Shown here: piece after piece, positions 9,032 to 17,263 of the stretch
How the letters are laid out: each line of letters begins with the position of its first letter
How positions within the stretch are numbered: the stretch's first letter is position 1
Source of the DNA: Candidatus Thalassarchaeaceae archaeon
GTDB taxonomy: Archaea; Thermoplasmatota; Poseidoniia; Poseidoniales; Thalassarchaeaceae
Length of the DNA: 23,701 nucleotides
Reading direction: 5' to 3'
NCBI GenBank assembly: GCA_030745885.1
Contig: JASLNR010000065.1
Location: 1-23,701, forward strand
Notes under the pieces: generated by a model
Told to the model about the DNA's origin: nothing
The model's database searches: none
The model's input: the letters and a program-made list of their open reading frames with translations, nothing else
Translations under genes and position numbers: made by a program

Positions 9032-10456
9032 ATGACTGAGAGACACCCGTTCGAGCCCTTTAGGATAAAATCCGTCGAGAACCTGAGGATTACCACTCGG
9101 GAGGAACGTGAGAAAGCGTTGAATGAGGCTCGATTCAACATCTTCAAGATTCCAGCAGAATTCGTGATGGTGGATCTTCTGACGGACTCAGGAACCGGAG
9201 CGATGAGCAGTGAGCAGTGGGCATCGCTGATGCGAGGCGACGAGAGTTATGCCGGCTCGCGTTCCTTCGGCAGGCTCGCTATCGTGGTAGACGAGGTCTT
9301 CGGATTCCGCCACTTCATCCCGACCCACCAAGGCAGGGCATCTGAGGCCATTCTGATGAGCATGCTAGTGGAGCCGGGCGACATCATCCCTAACAACACC
9401 CACTTCGACACCACTTCGGCCCACGTCCTTTCTCGGGAGGGGATTCCGGAGAACTTGCTTCTGGAATCCAGCAAGGACCCCTATTCCGACCATCCGTTCA
9501 AGGGTAACATCGACATCGACGCATTGCGTCAACTACTCGAGAGGGCAGCTGACACGGTGCCTTTCTGCATGATTACAGTAACCAACAACGCAGGAGGCGG
9601 TCAACCAGTTTCACTAGCCAACCTCGAGAAGCTTCGCAAACTGTGTAATGAGTTCTCGAAGCCACTATTCATCGATGCTTGTAGATTTGCCGAGAACGCC
9701 TACCTAATCCAACAGAGGGAGGAGGATTGCTCACAACTGAGTGTGCGTGAAATCGCACGTAAGATGTTCTCACTTGCCGATGGTGCCACATTTAGTGCCA
9801 AGAAGGATGCAATAGTGAATATCGGCGGTCTGTTGATGATGAATGACAAACAACTCTTCGAGGATGCGAAGAACGAGTTGATTATGCATGAAGGATTCCC
9901 TACCTACGGTGGCCTTGCGGGAAGGGATCTAGATGCAATGGCCACAGGTCTGATGGAAGGGACAGAAGAGACGTACCTGTCTTATCGTACCTCTCAGGTC
10001 GCTTGGCTGTATTCCTCTTTGAAGGAGCTTGGGATTCCTGTATTCGGCCCACCTGGCGGTCATGCTGTTTATGTTGATGCAGGACAATTCCTTAACCACA
10101 TCCCTCAACCCGATTTACCCGCACAATCGCTCGCTGTGGAGTTATACCTCGAAGGAGGTGTGAGAGCTCTAGAATTGGGCACTGTGACATTGGGATTCAG
10201 AATCCCCAACTCCGATGAGTGGATACATCCTCCTTCTGAGTTACTCAGGATGGCGATACCGAGGAGAATGTACACCCAGAGTCACCTACAACATGTTGTT
10301 GACACATTCAAGGTGGTCTCTGAGAGGAAAGAGAATCTCAGAGGCATGAGGATAGTCAAACAACCCCTCTTTCTTCGTCACTTCACCTGCGAATATGATT
10401 GGGTAGAGAACGGCGAGTGCCTAGAAAGTCCCAAGCAGGTTACCAAGGAGGTCTAA
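9032..10456 (+). CDS. tnaA: tryptophanase (beta-eliminating lyase)
   Basis: This is a PLP enzyme of 474 aa (E. coli TnaA has 471) that splits L-tryptophan to indole, pyruvate and ammonia. Clear blocks are LLTDSGTGAMS, MRGDESYAGSRSF, IPTHQGR, AGGGQPVSLANL, DACRFAENAYLI, the PLP-lysine region SAKKDAIV, and EGFPTYGGLAGRD. Three positions separate tryptophanase from tyrosine phenol-lyase. The Asp in HFDTTSAH matches TnaA D137 (Thr in the phenol-lyase). LELG has Leu where TnaA has Ile and the phenol-lyase has the phenol-binding Arg. LRHFT keeps the TnaA His (Phe in the phenol-lyase). All three point to tryptophanase. It ends the bcr operon, 9 bases after the SDR gene. Its second half looks less GC-rich than the upstream genes. 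Confidence 0.9.
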   Translation: MTERHPFEPFRIKSVENLRITTREEREKALNEARFNIFKIPAEFVMVDLLTDSGTGAMSSEQWASLMRGDESYAGSRSFGRLAIVVDEVFGFRHFIPTHQGRASEAILMSMLVEPGDIIPNNTHFDTTSAHVLSREGIPENLLLESSKDPYSDHPFKGNIDIDALRQLLERAADTVPFCMITVTNNAGGGQPVSLANLEKLRKLCNEFSKPLFIDACRFAENAYLIQQREEDCSQLSVREIARKMFSLADGATFSAKKDAIVNIGGLLMMNDKQLFEDAKNELIMHEGFPTYGGLAGRDLDAMATGLMEGTEETYLSYRTSQVAWLYSSLKELGIPVFGPPGGHAVYVDAGQFLNHIPQPDLPAQSLAVELYLEGGVRALELGTVTLGFRIPNSDEWIHPPSELLRMAIPRRMYTQSHLQHVVDTFKVVSERKENLRGMRIVKQPLFLRHFTCEYDWVENGECLESPKQVTKEV

Positions 10457-10503
10457 GGGGTTTCAGTGGGTCCTTTCAGAGGCTAGCGCGTGTTGCGCCC
10501 CGC

Positions 10504-10599
10504 AGTCCCACAGCTCTTGATGTTGATGAAATCGATTGTGATACCGATCCTTATGACCAATCAAGTACCCCAATCGACACTGATGGAGATGAAAAAGCA
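10504..10599 (+). pseudogene. relic of an acidic DTDGD-type repeat protein
   Basis: One frame reads LDVDEIDCDTDPYDQSSTP and then IDTDGDE before losing its pattern. This resembles the calcium-binding-type acidic repeats (D-x-DPxD-x-x-S-x-P-x-DTDGD) of large secreted proteins in marine archaea and some bacteria. It has no plausible start or signal peptide, and nothing repeat-like follows. It is best read as a leftover fragment from deletion or recombination. A very short expressed peptide cannot be ruled out. Confidence 0.45.
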
Positions 10600-10676
10600 T
10601 CACCTATCAATTACTATTCTCGATTGGATTAGGAGATAATTGTCATAAAAGTCTCTGATTAGGATTTCCCGAGGCA

Positions 10677-10693
10677 ATACCCAGTCCGGGTAT
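10677..10693. repeat. hairpin ATACCC-N5-GGGTAT
   Basis: This is a perfect 6-bp inverted repeat around AGTCC. It has no T-run on either side, so a classical intrinsic terminator is not supported. It could be an operator or a transcript-end structure after tnaA. Confidence 0.3.
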
Positions 10694-10821
10694 AAGTGAG
10701 CAAGTTTAGGCAATAGGAGTCCAGTATAAAGAGGAGGAATTGACGAAAAATGAATCAGTTCACAGTTTTGATATTATTCCTTTAAGCAAAGGCAATACAT
10801 GGTAAACCACTACGTAATCGT

Positions 10822-11081
10822 TTATTCAGAAATGTTTCCGATTGCAACATCGTCAGCGTGTTCAATATCAAATGAACCCTTTGGTTCCTCAAGTAGGAAG
10901 ATTGCGAGTATGGTGCAGATGGTTGCTGTACTTCCAATGAACATGAAAAATAGACTTGGAGTTACAAAGCTGTATACTGTTAGAAATGTGACTGCTCCAA
11001 AGCGGTGGCTGGGGTAACTGATCCCACCAGTAGGACAAGAACAACCGTCGTCGTCAGCTTCAACACCTTTCTCGTTACCAT
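10822..11081 (-). pseudogene. frame-broken minus-strand relic: signal peptide start plus transporter-like tail
   Basis: On the minus strand, ATG 11081 follows GGATGGAG (11087-11094) and opens a 33-codon frame. It has a basic start (MVTRKVLK), a hydrophobic stretch and a PATA end that looks like a signal peptide, and it stops at 10980. An overlapping second frame continues to TAA at 10822-10824. That frame encodes a long hydrophobic segment (SLFFMFIGSTATICTILAIF) ending LLEEPKGSF, which resembles the last helix and tail of major-facilitator nitrate transporters. The two coding-like frames do not join without a frameshift. I read this as a decayed gene or a fusion of two fragments. Family assignment is tentative. 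Confidence 0.35.
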
Positions 11082-11137
11082 TTTCGCTCCATCCTGCAGT
11101 TATTCAGAGGAGTCGAATGACCACAGTTGTCTCTTTG

Positions 11138-11151
11138 GCGAACATGTTCGC
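11138..11151. promoter_or_regulatory. 14-bp perfect palindrome GCGAACATGTTCGC
   Basis: This perfect palindrome is centred on the same GAACATGTTC core found upstream of bcrC and of the second CxCH gene. It lies about 117 bases upstream of ATG 11268 of the first CxCH gene, in non-coding sequence. It is a likely dimeric-regulator site; the regulator is unknown. Confidence 0.45.
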
Positions 11152-11240
11152 ACCCAATACGAAGGTCTTGCCCCTGTTGACGCAATTGCAAGGAGGGCGC
11201 ACGCCCCCACAGAATATTGAGTATCAAAGAATCAACGCAG

Positions 11241-11267
11241 AATATACTATTGGAATCGGAATCTACT
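11241..11267 (+). promoter_or_regulatory. possible TATA box for leaderless transcription of the nar operon
   Basis: AATATACT at 11241-11248 is centred about 24 bases upstream of ATG 11268, the spacing expected between an archaeal TATA box and the transcription start. No Shine-Dalgarno motif lies before that ATG. A leaderless mRNA starting at or near the ATG would explain both observations. Confidence 0.4.
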
Positions 11268-11939
11268 ATGGCATTAATAATGGGAAAAAACCCCTCTTCA
11301 GTAGTATTGGTTCTGGTATGCTCCACGCTATTCCTAGTGCCTTCAGTAAGCAGCCTCCCGAATGGAGTTGACACAGGGACCACCGGCGGCAATGGTTGCT
11401 TTTGTCACGGAGCCCAAACGGAAGACGTGACTCCGAGTTTAGCAGTATTCGGTGACGTCGGAGCAATCGTTGAAGGTGACTCATACGCCCTCGAAGTAAG
11501 CCTCACAGGTGGCCCTGCCGAGGCTGGAGAAAACTATGGGGGTTTCCTCGTCAGCGTTGACTCCGGGTCTTTCGCAGCCCCAGATGCTGATGTCGCAGTC
11601 GACGGCGACGAGGCGACTCATACCACCGCAGGGAATGATCAGCGCTCCTGGCAAATCGAATGGACCGCAGGTTCCGCTGATGTCGCAGAATTCACACTCC
11701 GAACCAACTCGGTCAATGGTGATGGTGGAAGCACAGGCGACCAATGGAATATGGCAACTTTCTACCTGAATGCGGATGGAAGCATAACTCAGACTCTGAT
11801 CGGTCCCGCGGCGAGAATCGATGATGCCACTATGCAGACGGGTGAGAATGTAATCATCCTGTCCTGCATCCTTCTGATGGGGGTGCTCAGCTTCCTCTCG
11901 GTTTCGAAGAAGTCGCGAGGAAGGCGAGGAGAATTCTGA
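11268..11939 (+). CDS. secreted, membrane-anchored CxCH protein, paralogue 1
   Basis: The product is a predicted 223-aa extracytoplasmic protein. A signal peptide (hydrophobic core VVLVLVCSTLFLV, end SVSS) is followed by GGNGCFCHG, then a beta-rich domain with GGFLVSVDSG, EATHTTAGNDQRSWQIEW and NSVNGDGGSTGDQW, and a C-terminal membrane helix (VIILSCILLMGVLSFL) with a basic tail. The middle looks like the Reeler or choice-of-anchor V type domains, which in bacteria often carry a CxxCH heme site. Here the motif is C-x-C-H, so covalent heme is uncertain. The same layout occurs at 22830-23480. ATG 11268 is chosen for its TATA spacing; ATG 11280 and upstream non-ATG starts are possible. It is the first gene of the nar operon, 12 bases before narG, so a redox or assembly role near nitrate reductase is plausible but unproven. 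Confidence 0.75.
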   Translation: MALIMGKNPSSVVLVLVCSTLFLVPSVSSLPNGVDTGTTGGNGCFCHGAQTEDVTPSLAVFGDVGAIVEGDSYALEVSLTGGPAEAGENYGGFLVSVDSGSFAAPDADVAVDGDEATHTTAGNDQRSWQIEWTAGSADVAEFTLRTNSVNGDGGSTGDQWNMATFYLNADGSITQTLIGPAARIDDATMQTGENVIILSCILLMGVLSFLSVSKKSRGRRGEF

Positions 11940-11951
11940 CGAGGTGAAGTG

Positions 11952-14900
11952 ATGAGTGGAAAGAATGGAAATGGCAGATTTACGTGGTTCAAGAAAGCGA
12001 AGGAGTCCCGCACCTGGGAGAAGTTCTACCGTGACCGTTGGGCCCACGACTACTCGGTTCGAACCAGTCATAGCGTGAACTGCTCGGGCTCGTGCAGCTG
12101 GGAGGTCTTCGTCAAGGATGGGATCATATGCTGGGAGTTGCAGAAGGTCGATTGGCCACAGATTAATGACGAGACCCCGAACTACGAGCCCAGGGGATGT
12201 CAACGAGGAATCTCGGCTTCTTGGTACCCCTATTCGCCCGTGCGCCCGAAGTTCCCCTACGTCCGCAAGAAACTGTGGAACGCCTATCAGAGATCGAAGA
12301 GGGATGGGATGGGGCCAGTCGAGGCTTGGGCATCGATTGTAGAGAGTCCGGAGCTTTCCAAGTCCTACAAGAAGGCCCGTGGTAAGGCGGGCTGGAAGCG
12401 AGTCAACTGGGACGAGGCAGCAGAGATCGTCGCAGCAGGACAGATTTACACAATCAAGAAGTACGGGCCCGACCATCTCGCCGCTTTCTCCCCCATTCCC
12501 GCGATGAGCATGATCTCCTTCACCTCCGGTCAGCGCTGGAACCAGCTGATGGGCGGCACCATGCTATCCTTCTACGAATGGTATCACGACCTGCCGCACA
12601 TCATGCCGTGGATCTGGGGTGACCAGACAGATGTGGCAGAAAGCGCTGATTGGTACCAAGGGACCTACTGGATTGTAATGGGCTCAAACCTGCCTATGAC
12701 TAGGACGCCCGACGCGCACTTCGCCTCCGAGCACAAGTACAACGGTGGCAAGATTACCAACCTCTCGCCTGATTACGCGGATATCACGAAGTTCGCCGAC
12801 CTGTGGGTGCAGATCAAGGAGGGGACGGACAACGCCTTCCTCAATGCATGCATCCACGTGATTCTCAATGAGTACCACCACGAGCGCAAGACGGGCTACT
12901 TTCAGGACTACGTGAAGCAGTACACCAACCTGCCCTTCCTCGTGATGCTCGACGAGCAGGAGGGAGGGCATCACCGAAACGGTCGCTTCCTGCGGGCCTC
13001 GGACATCGCATCATTCGACGGGGAGGAGTATTCCGAGTGGAAGCCCCTGCAGATGGAGGCGGGCACGAACGCACTGAGGATTCCAACCGGGACGGTCGGG
13101 CATCGGTGGGAGAAGGAGAACACCGGACGATGGAACCTAACGCACCAGGATTCGCTCTCTGGAGAGGAATTCGACCCTCTTCTCAGTTTCATTGATTCGG
13201 AGAAGAGGAGGGAGACAATGGTCTCCTTCCCCGACTTCACACACACCTACGATGCCCTCGGAAAGACCGAGGGCACGGGAAACGAGGCTGTCAATCGTAT
13301 CCGGGGTGTTCCTGCATTTGAGGTCGAGACGAAGGACGGCCCCGTGCTCGTGACTACGGGCATGGATCTTCTGATGGCCCAGTTCGGCGTCGGCCGGGGA
13401 ATGTCAGGAGACTATCCAGAGGGCTACGACGATGCTGACAAGCCGTTCACACCAGCATGGCAGGAGCAGGAGACAGGCGTCAGCCGGGACCTCGCTATCC
13501 GAGTAGCGAGGGAATGGGCTGACAACGCGGAGGCGACCGAGGGCAAATCCCTGTTTATCACCGGCTCGGGAATCCTGCACTGGTACCATGGAGGGCAGTC
13601 AACCTACCGCGCAGAGGCGGTGATGGGGATAATCTGCGGTTGCCAGGGTAATAATGGCGGGGGCTTCGCTCACTATGTTGGAACCGAGAAAATCCGCAAT
13701 TACGCAGCTATTGGGATGCTTGCTGGGGCGACTGATTGGAGCCGTCCACCTCGGCATGCGAACAGCACTTCGTGGCAGTACTTCCACACTGACCAGTGGC
13801 GCTACGACGGCATGCCGCTGACGTCTCTCTGGGCTCCCGATGCTGAGGATCTGCCCAGACACGGAGAGCACTCCGCTGACATCAATCACCTAGCGGTGAG
13901 GGCTGGCTGGCTCCCGTTCTACCCGCAGTTCGACAAGATGAACCCAATAGCAGTGTACGAGCAAGCCGTAGAGGCAGGCTGCGAGAGCGAGGAGGAGATT
14001 GCTGCATGGGTAGCGAAGCAGTTTGAAACCGGAGAGTTTGATTTCGCACTCAGCGATGTCGATGCTCCTGAGAACCACCCAAAGGTCCTCACAATTTGGC
14101 GAGGCAATCTCTTCGGTACGAGCACTCGTGGTCAGGAGTACGGACAGAAGTACCTACTGGGAACGCACGATAACGTGCTCGGTGGCGAGAGATCTCAGGA
14201 GATGGTGAACGAGGTAAAATGGCATGAGGAAGTCGATGTCGGCAAACTCGATCTCGTCGTCTCGTTCAATCTGAGGATGGACTCGTCTGCAAACTACGCC
14301 GACGTCGTCCTGCCTACTGCGCACTGGTATGAGAAGCACGACCTGACCTGTAGCGATCTGCACTCGTTCCTGCACCCATTCAACCCGGCTCACGACCCGC
14401 CGTGGGAGTGCAAGTCGGACTGGGACGGTTTTAGGTTCCTAGCGAAGAAATTCTCGGAGATGGCTGCGGACTACTTCAGCGAGCCGATAAAGGAGGTCGT
14501 GATGACTGCTTTACAAACCGATTCGCCCGATGAGATGGCCCAACCCCTTGGGGAGATCAAGGACTGGCGAAGCGGTGAATGCGAAGTGATTCCCGGCAAG
14601 ACATTCCCCAACGTGAACGTCGTAGAGAGAGATTTCACCAAAATCCACGACATGATGACCACCCTCGGCCCCCTGGGAAACCAGCCTGAAGGATATGGGG
14701 CGAAGGGCATCAACTTCGATCTCAGCGAGGTCTACGAGGAACTCAAGACGAACCGCCAGGTGGGGGAGAAACTCGGACGGCCGGACATGACCAGCGCCAA
14801 GCAGGTCGCCGAGGTCATCCTCAGGATTTCTCCTGAATCTGATGGAGAGGTGTCATTCCAGATCTTCAGCGAGCTGGAGAAGCGAGTGGGTCTCCCACTG

Positions 14901-15716
14901 GCCGACATGGTCGAGCACGAACGTGAGATCGCCCACTCCTTCGTCGACCTCTCGAGCCAGCCGGGACGCTCGATTACCTCGCCCCACTGGTCAGCGATCG
15001 AGTCCGCAGGGCGCACCTACGGCCCTTGGACGATGAATGTCGAGAAGCTGAAGCCGTGGCACACACTGACAGGTAGGCAGGCGATATACTTCGATCATCA
15101 GGCCTACTGCGACCTCGGTGAGGCCCTTCCGACATACAAGCCGCCCGTGGATACAGTCGCCATCGGCGATCTGCCTTTGGAGGAGGTCAAAGAGGGTAAG
15201 GCAAAGATACTGAGATTCATCACCCCTCACGGCAAGTGGCAGATTCACTCCATGTTCCGAGACACCTGGCAGATGACCAATCTGTTCAGGGGAGGCCCTC
15301 TGTGCTGGTTGAACGACGAGGATGCGGCAGAGATAGGGGTGGGGGACAACGACTGGGTCGAGGTATTCACCAATAACGGCATTCAGGTCGCCCGAGCGGT
15401 GACCAGTCACACCGTCAAGCGTGACATGTGCATTGTCTACCATCAGAACGAGCGCCACGTCAACGTCCCATTCTCTCCGCTGGCGAAGAAGTACGGCGCC
15501 ACGGATCTCCGTGGAGGGGGCAACAACGCCCCCACGCGAGTGATGATGAACCCGAACTCGATGATAGGGGGGTATGGCCAATTCACCTACTTCGTGAACT
15601 ACCAGGGCCCAAGTCCCTCCGAACGCGACATGGGGGTTCTCGTGCGCAAGATGCCGCTAGTAGACGGCAAGCCGATCTACGAGGAAAAGGACCTCTATCT
15701 ACTGAGGGGGGAGTGA
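11952..15716 (+). CDS. narG: respiratory nitrate reductase, alpha subunit (molybdopterin)
   Basis: This is the catalytic subunit that reduces nitrate to nitrite at a bis-MGD molybdenum site. The 1254-aa protein matches E. coli NarG (1247 aa) from end to end. The FS0 cluster motif H-x3-C-x3-C...C is seen as SHSVNCSGSC and EPRGCQRG. The Mo-ligand Asp lies in SFYEWYHDLPH (equivalent to E. coli D222). Further matches are GDQTDVAESADWY, RTPDAHF, PTAHWYEKHDL and the C-terminal MIGGYGQ. The N-terminus has only the remnant GRFTWFKKAKE and no twin-arginine signal, so the enzyme should face the cytoplasm, unlike the exported enzymes of haloarchaea. The start is ATG 11952 behind GAGGTGA at 11941-11947; GTG 11949 would leave too little spacing. 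The gene body looks bacterial in type. Confidence 0.95.
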   Translation: MSGKNGNGRFTWFKKAKESRTWEKFYRDRWAHDYSVRTSHSVNCSGSCSWEVFVKDGIICWELQKVDWPQINDETPNYEPRGCQRGISASWYPYSPVRPKFPYVRKKLWNAYQRSKRDGMGPVEAWASIVESPELSKSYKKARGKAGWKRVNWDEAAEIVAAGQIYTIKKYGPDHLAAFSPIPAMSMISFTSGQRWNQLMGGTMLSFYEWYHDLPHIMPWIWGDQTDVAESADWYQGTYWIVMGSNLPMTRTPDAHFASEHKYNGGKITNLSPDYADITKFADLWVQIKEGTDNAFLNACIHVILNEYHHERKTGYFQDYVKQYTNLPFLVMLDEQEGGHHRNGRFLRASDIASFDGEEYSEWKPLQMEAGTNALRIPTGTVGHRWEKENTGRWNLTHQDSLSGEEFDPLLSFIDSEKRRETMVSFPDFTHTYDALGKTEGTGNEAVNRIRGVPAFEVETKDGPVLVTTGMDLLMAQFGVGRGMSGDYPEGYDDADKPFTPAWQEQETGVSRDLAIRVAREWADNAEATEGKSLFITGSGILHWYHGGQSTYRAEAVMGIICGCQGNNGGGFAHYVGTEKIRNYAAIGMLAGATDWSRPPRHANSTSWQYFHTDQWRYDGMPLTSLWAPDAEDLPRHGEHSADINHLAVRAGWLPFYPQFDKMNPIAVYEQAVEAGCESEEEIAAWVAKQFETGEFDFALSDVDAPENHPKVLTIWRGNLFGTSTRGQEYGQKYLLGTHDNVLGGERSQEMVNEVKWHEEVDVGKLDLVVSFNLRMDSSANYADVVLPTAHWYEKHDLTCSDLHSFLHPFNPAHDPPWECKSDWDGFRFLAKKFSEMAADYFSEPIKEVVMTALQTDSPDEMAQPLGEIKDWRSGECEVIPGKTFPNVNVVERDFTKIHDMMTTLGPLGNQPEGYGAKGINFDLSEVYEELKTNRQVGEKLGRPDMTSAKQVAEVILRISPESDGEVSFQIFSELEKRVGLPLADMVEHEREIAHSFVDLSSQPGRSITSPHWSAIESAGRTYGPWTMNVEKLKPWHTLTGRQAIYFDHQAYCDLGEALPTYKPPVDTVAIGDLPLEEVKEGKAKILRFITPHGKWQIHSMFRDTWQMTNLFRGGPLCWLNDEDAAEIGVGDNDWVEVFTNNGIQVARAVTSHTVKRDMCIVYHQNERHVNVPFSPLAKKYGATDLRGGGNNAPTRVMMNPNSMIGGYGQFTYFVNYQGPSPSERDMGVLVRKMPLVDGKPIYEEKDLYLLRGE

Positions 15717-15718
15717 TT

Positions 15719-17263
15719 ATGCAGATTGGACAGCAGATGGCGATGGTCTTCAACATGGACAAGTGCCTAGGATGCAATACCTGCACCGTGGCCTGCAAGA
15801 ACATCTGGACGAATCGCGAAGGTGCCAAGTACATGTTCTGGAACAATGTCGAGACGAAGCCTGGCATCGGCTATCCCAAAGAATGGGAGAACCAAGAGGA
15901 ATACAGGGGCGGATGGGTGCTGACAGGGAAGAAGAGCAAACCCCTCAGGCTCAGAATCGCGCCCAAGTGGCTCGAACTCGTCAACCTCTTCTACAACCCT
16001 CACCAGCCTGAGATGAAGGATTACGTCGGTGATACGGGCACCTACACCTTCACTTACGAGGATCTGCATTCTCCTGAGGGTCTGACTCAGCAGCCCGTCG
16101 CCAGACCTAAGTCGGAGGTCACAGCAGAGGAGAACGTCAAGCCCAACTGGGGTGTCAATTGGGAGGACAATGCCGCCGGGGCCAATGTCACCGGTCACTG
16201 GGACGTCAATTTCGATGATATCAGCAAGGAGGAGAAAGAAGCCCTCCTGCAGTATCAGGACTCCTTCATGATCTACCTTCCGAGAATCTGCAACCACTGT
16301 GCGAATCCCGCCTGCGTCGGGGCCTGCCCATCGGGTGCAGCGCACAAGCGTGAGGAGGACGGAGTGGTCCTCATTGACCAGGATCGCTGCAGGGGCTGGA
16401 GATACTGCGTCTCCGCCTGTCCTTACAAGAAGCCCTACTACAACTGGAGGAGTGGAAAGATGGAGAAGTGCCTATTGTGCTATCCACGCCTCGAGGCAGG
16501 ACAACCCCCTGCCTGCTTTCACGCCTGCCCGGGCCGGATCCGATACATGGGCCCGATAATGGTGGATGAGGACCGAGTGATGGAGGCTGCCACGGCCGAT
16601 GAGGCCGACCTCGTCTCCGCACAGAGGAGCATAGTACTCGATCCCCATGACCCGAAGGTCATCAAGCAAGCAAAGAAGCAGGGTATTTCGGATTCGTGGC
16701 TCGAGGCTGCCAAGCGCTCACCGGTCTACAGGATGTTCGTCGAATGGGAGATCGCGCTGCCGTTGCACCCAGAGTTCAGAACCGTGCCCAGCCTGTTCTA
16801 CATCCCACCTGAGAGCCCCGTTGCCTCGGTTCTCGATGAGGGGGAGAGACGCTCTGCTACGGACAGCGACTCGGTCCTCCCCACTCTTGACAACTTCCGT
16901 GTCCCGGTGAAGTATCTCGCGTCGATGTTCTCGGCAGGCAACGTGGATGAGGTGAAGACTGCGCTGAACAGGCAGCTCGCATTACGCAGGTACCGGAGAA
17001 GCATCCGCGTTGATGGGGATCCCGACCTTGAGGTCCTAGAGCAGTCCGGACTCACTGAAGAGGATGCTCAGGACATGCACCGCCTCCTTTCCCTCGCCTT
17101 CCTCGATGAGAGGTTCGTCGTTCCCACGACGCGTCGCGAGAAGGACAGGGACACGAGTCCGTTCATCGAGCGGGGGTTCACTGGCTTCGGCCAGATGAAC
17201 CCGCACGATTTGAAGAGGCGCGAGTACATGCACGTGGATTTACAAGGGGACCAGGTGATCTGA
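15719..17263 (+). CDS. narH: respiratory nitrate reductase, beta subunit (iron-sulfur)
   Basis: This is the electron-transfer subunit carrying three [4Fe-4S] and one [3Fe-4S] cluster between NarI and NarG. The four Cys groups are all present: CLGCNTCTVACKN, CNHCANPACVGACP, CRGWRYCVSACP and CLLCYPRLEAGQPPACFHACPG. The Trp in CRGW is the usual replacement that makes the [3Fe-4S] cluster. NNVETKPG, KREEDGVVLIDQD and ALPLHPEFRT also match E. coli NarH. The length from ATG 15719 is 514 aa, the normal size. The frame is open upstream to 15428 but overlaps narG there, and GGGGGGAG just before 15719 supports this start. Only 2 bases separate it from narG. Confidence 0.95.
   Translation: MQIGQQMAMVFNMDKCLGCNTCTVACKNIWTNREGAKYMFWNNVETKPGIGYPKEWENQEEYRGGWVLTGKKSKPLRLRIAPKWLELVNLFYNPHQPEMKDYVGDTGTYTFTYEDLHSPEGLTQQPVARPKSEVTAEENVKPNWGVNWEDNAAGANVTGHWDVNFDDISKEEKEALLQYQDSFMIYLPRICNHCANPACVGACPSGAAHKREEDGVVLIDQDRCRGWRYCVSACPYKKPYYNWRSGKMEKCLLCYPRLEAGQPPACFHACPGRIRYMGPIMVDEDRVMEAATADEADLVSAQRSIVLDPHDPKVIKQAKKQGISDSWLEAAKRSPVYRMFVEWEIALPLHPEFRTVPSLFYIPPESPVASVLDEGERRSATDSDSVLPTLDNFRVPVKYLASMFSAGNVDEVKTALNRQLALRRYRRSIRVDGDPDLEVLEQSGLTEEDAQDMHRLLSLAFLDERFVVPTTRREKDRDTSPFIERGFTGFGQMNPHDLKRREYMHVDLQGDQVI

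Larger units (their letters stand above)
10457..11267. other. AT-richer intergenic region between the bcr and nar operons
   Basis: This 811-base gap has no intact gene that I can support. In order it holds an acidic repeat-protein relic (10504-10599), a hairpin (10677-10693), three copies of AGGCAATA (10672, 10708, 10790), a start-like TATAAA plus GAGGAGG (10725-10737) followed only by reading frames of 21 codons or less, a broken minus-strand relic (10822-11081), a 14-bp palindrome (11138-11151), a GGGCG/CGCCC inverted repeat (11195-11206) and a TATA-like box (11241-11248). Confidence 0.6.

Noticed and set aside
9032..10456. Tyrosine phenol-lyase, which would make phenol for an aromatic pathway
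   Set aside because: The phenol-binding Arg is replaced by Leu, and the Asp and His typical of tryptophanase are present at two other discriminating positions.
11075..11392. 105-codon minus-strand frame
   Set aside because: It runs opposite the signal peptide region of the CxCH gene, and its protein has no signal, domain or sensible composition.
11952..12060. Twin-arginine signal on NarG
   Set aside because: There is no RR motif and no hydrophobic stretch; GRFTWFKKAKE matches only the remnant seen in cytoplasmic NarG.
15428..15718. Long N-terminal extension of NarH
   Set aside because: It overlaps the 3' end of narG, has no NarH similarity, and ATG 15719 has a good ribosome site.
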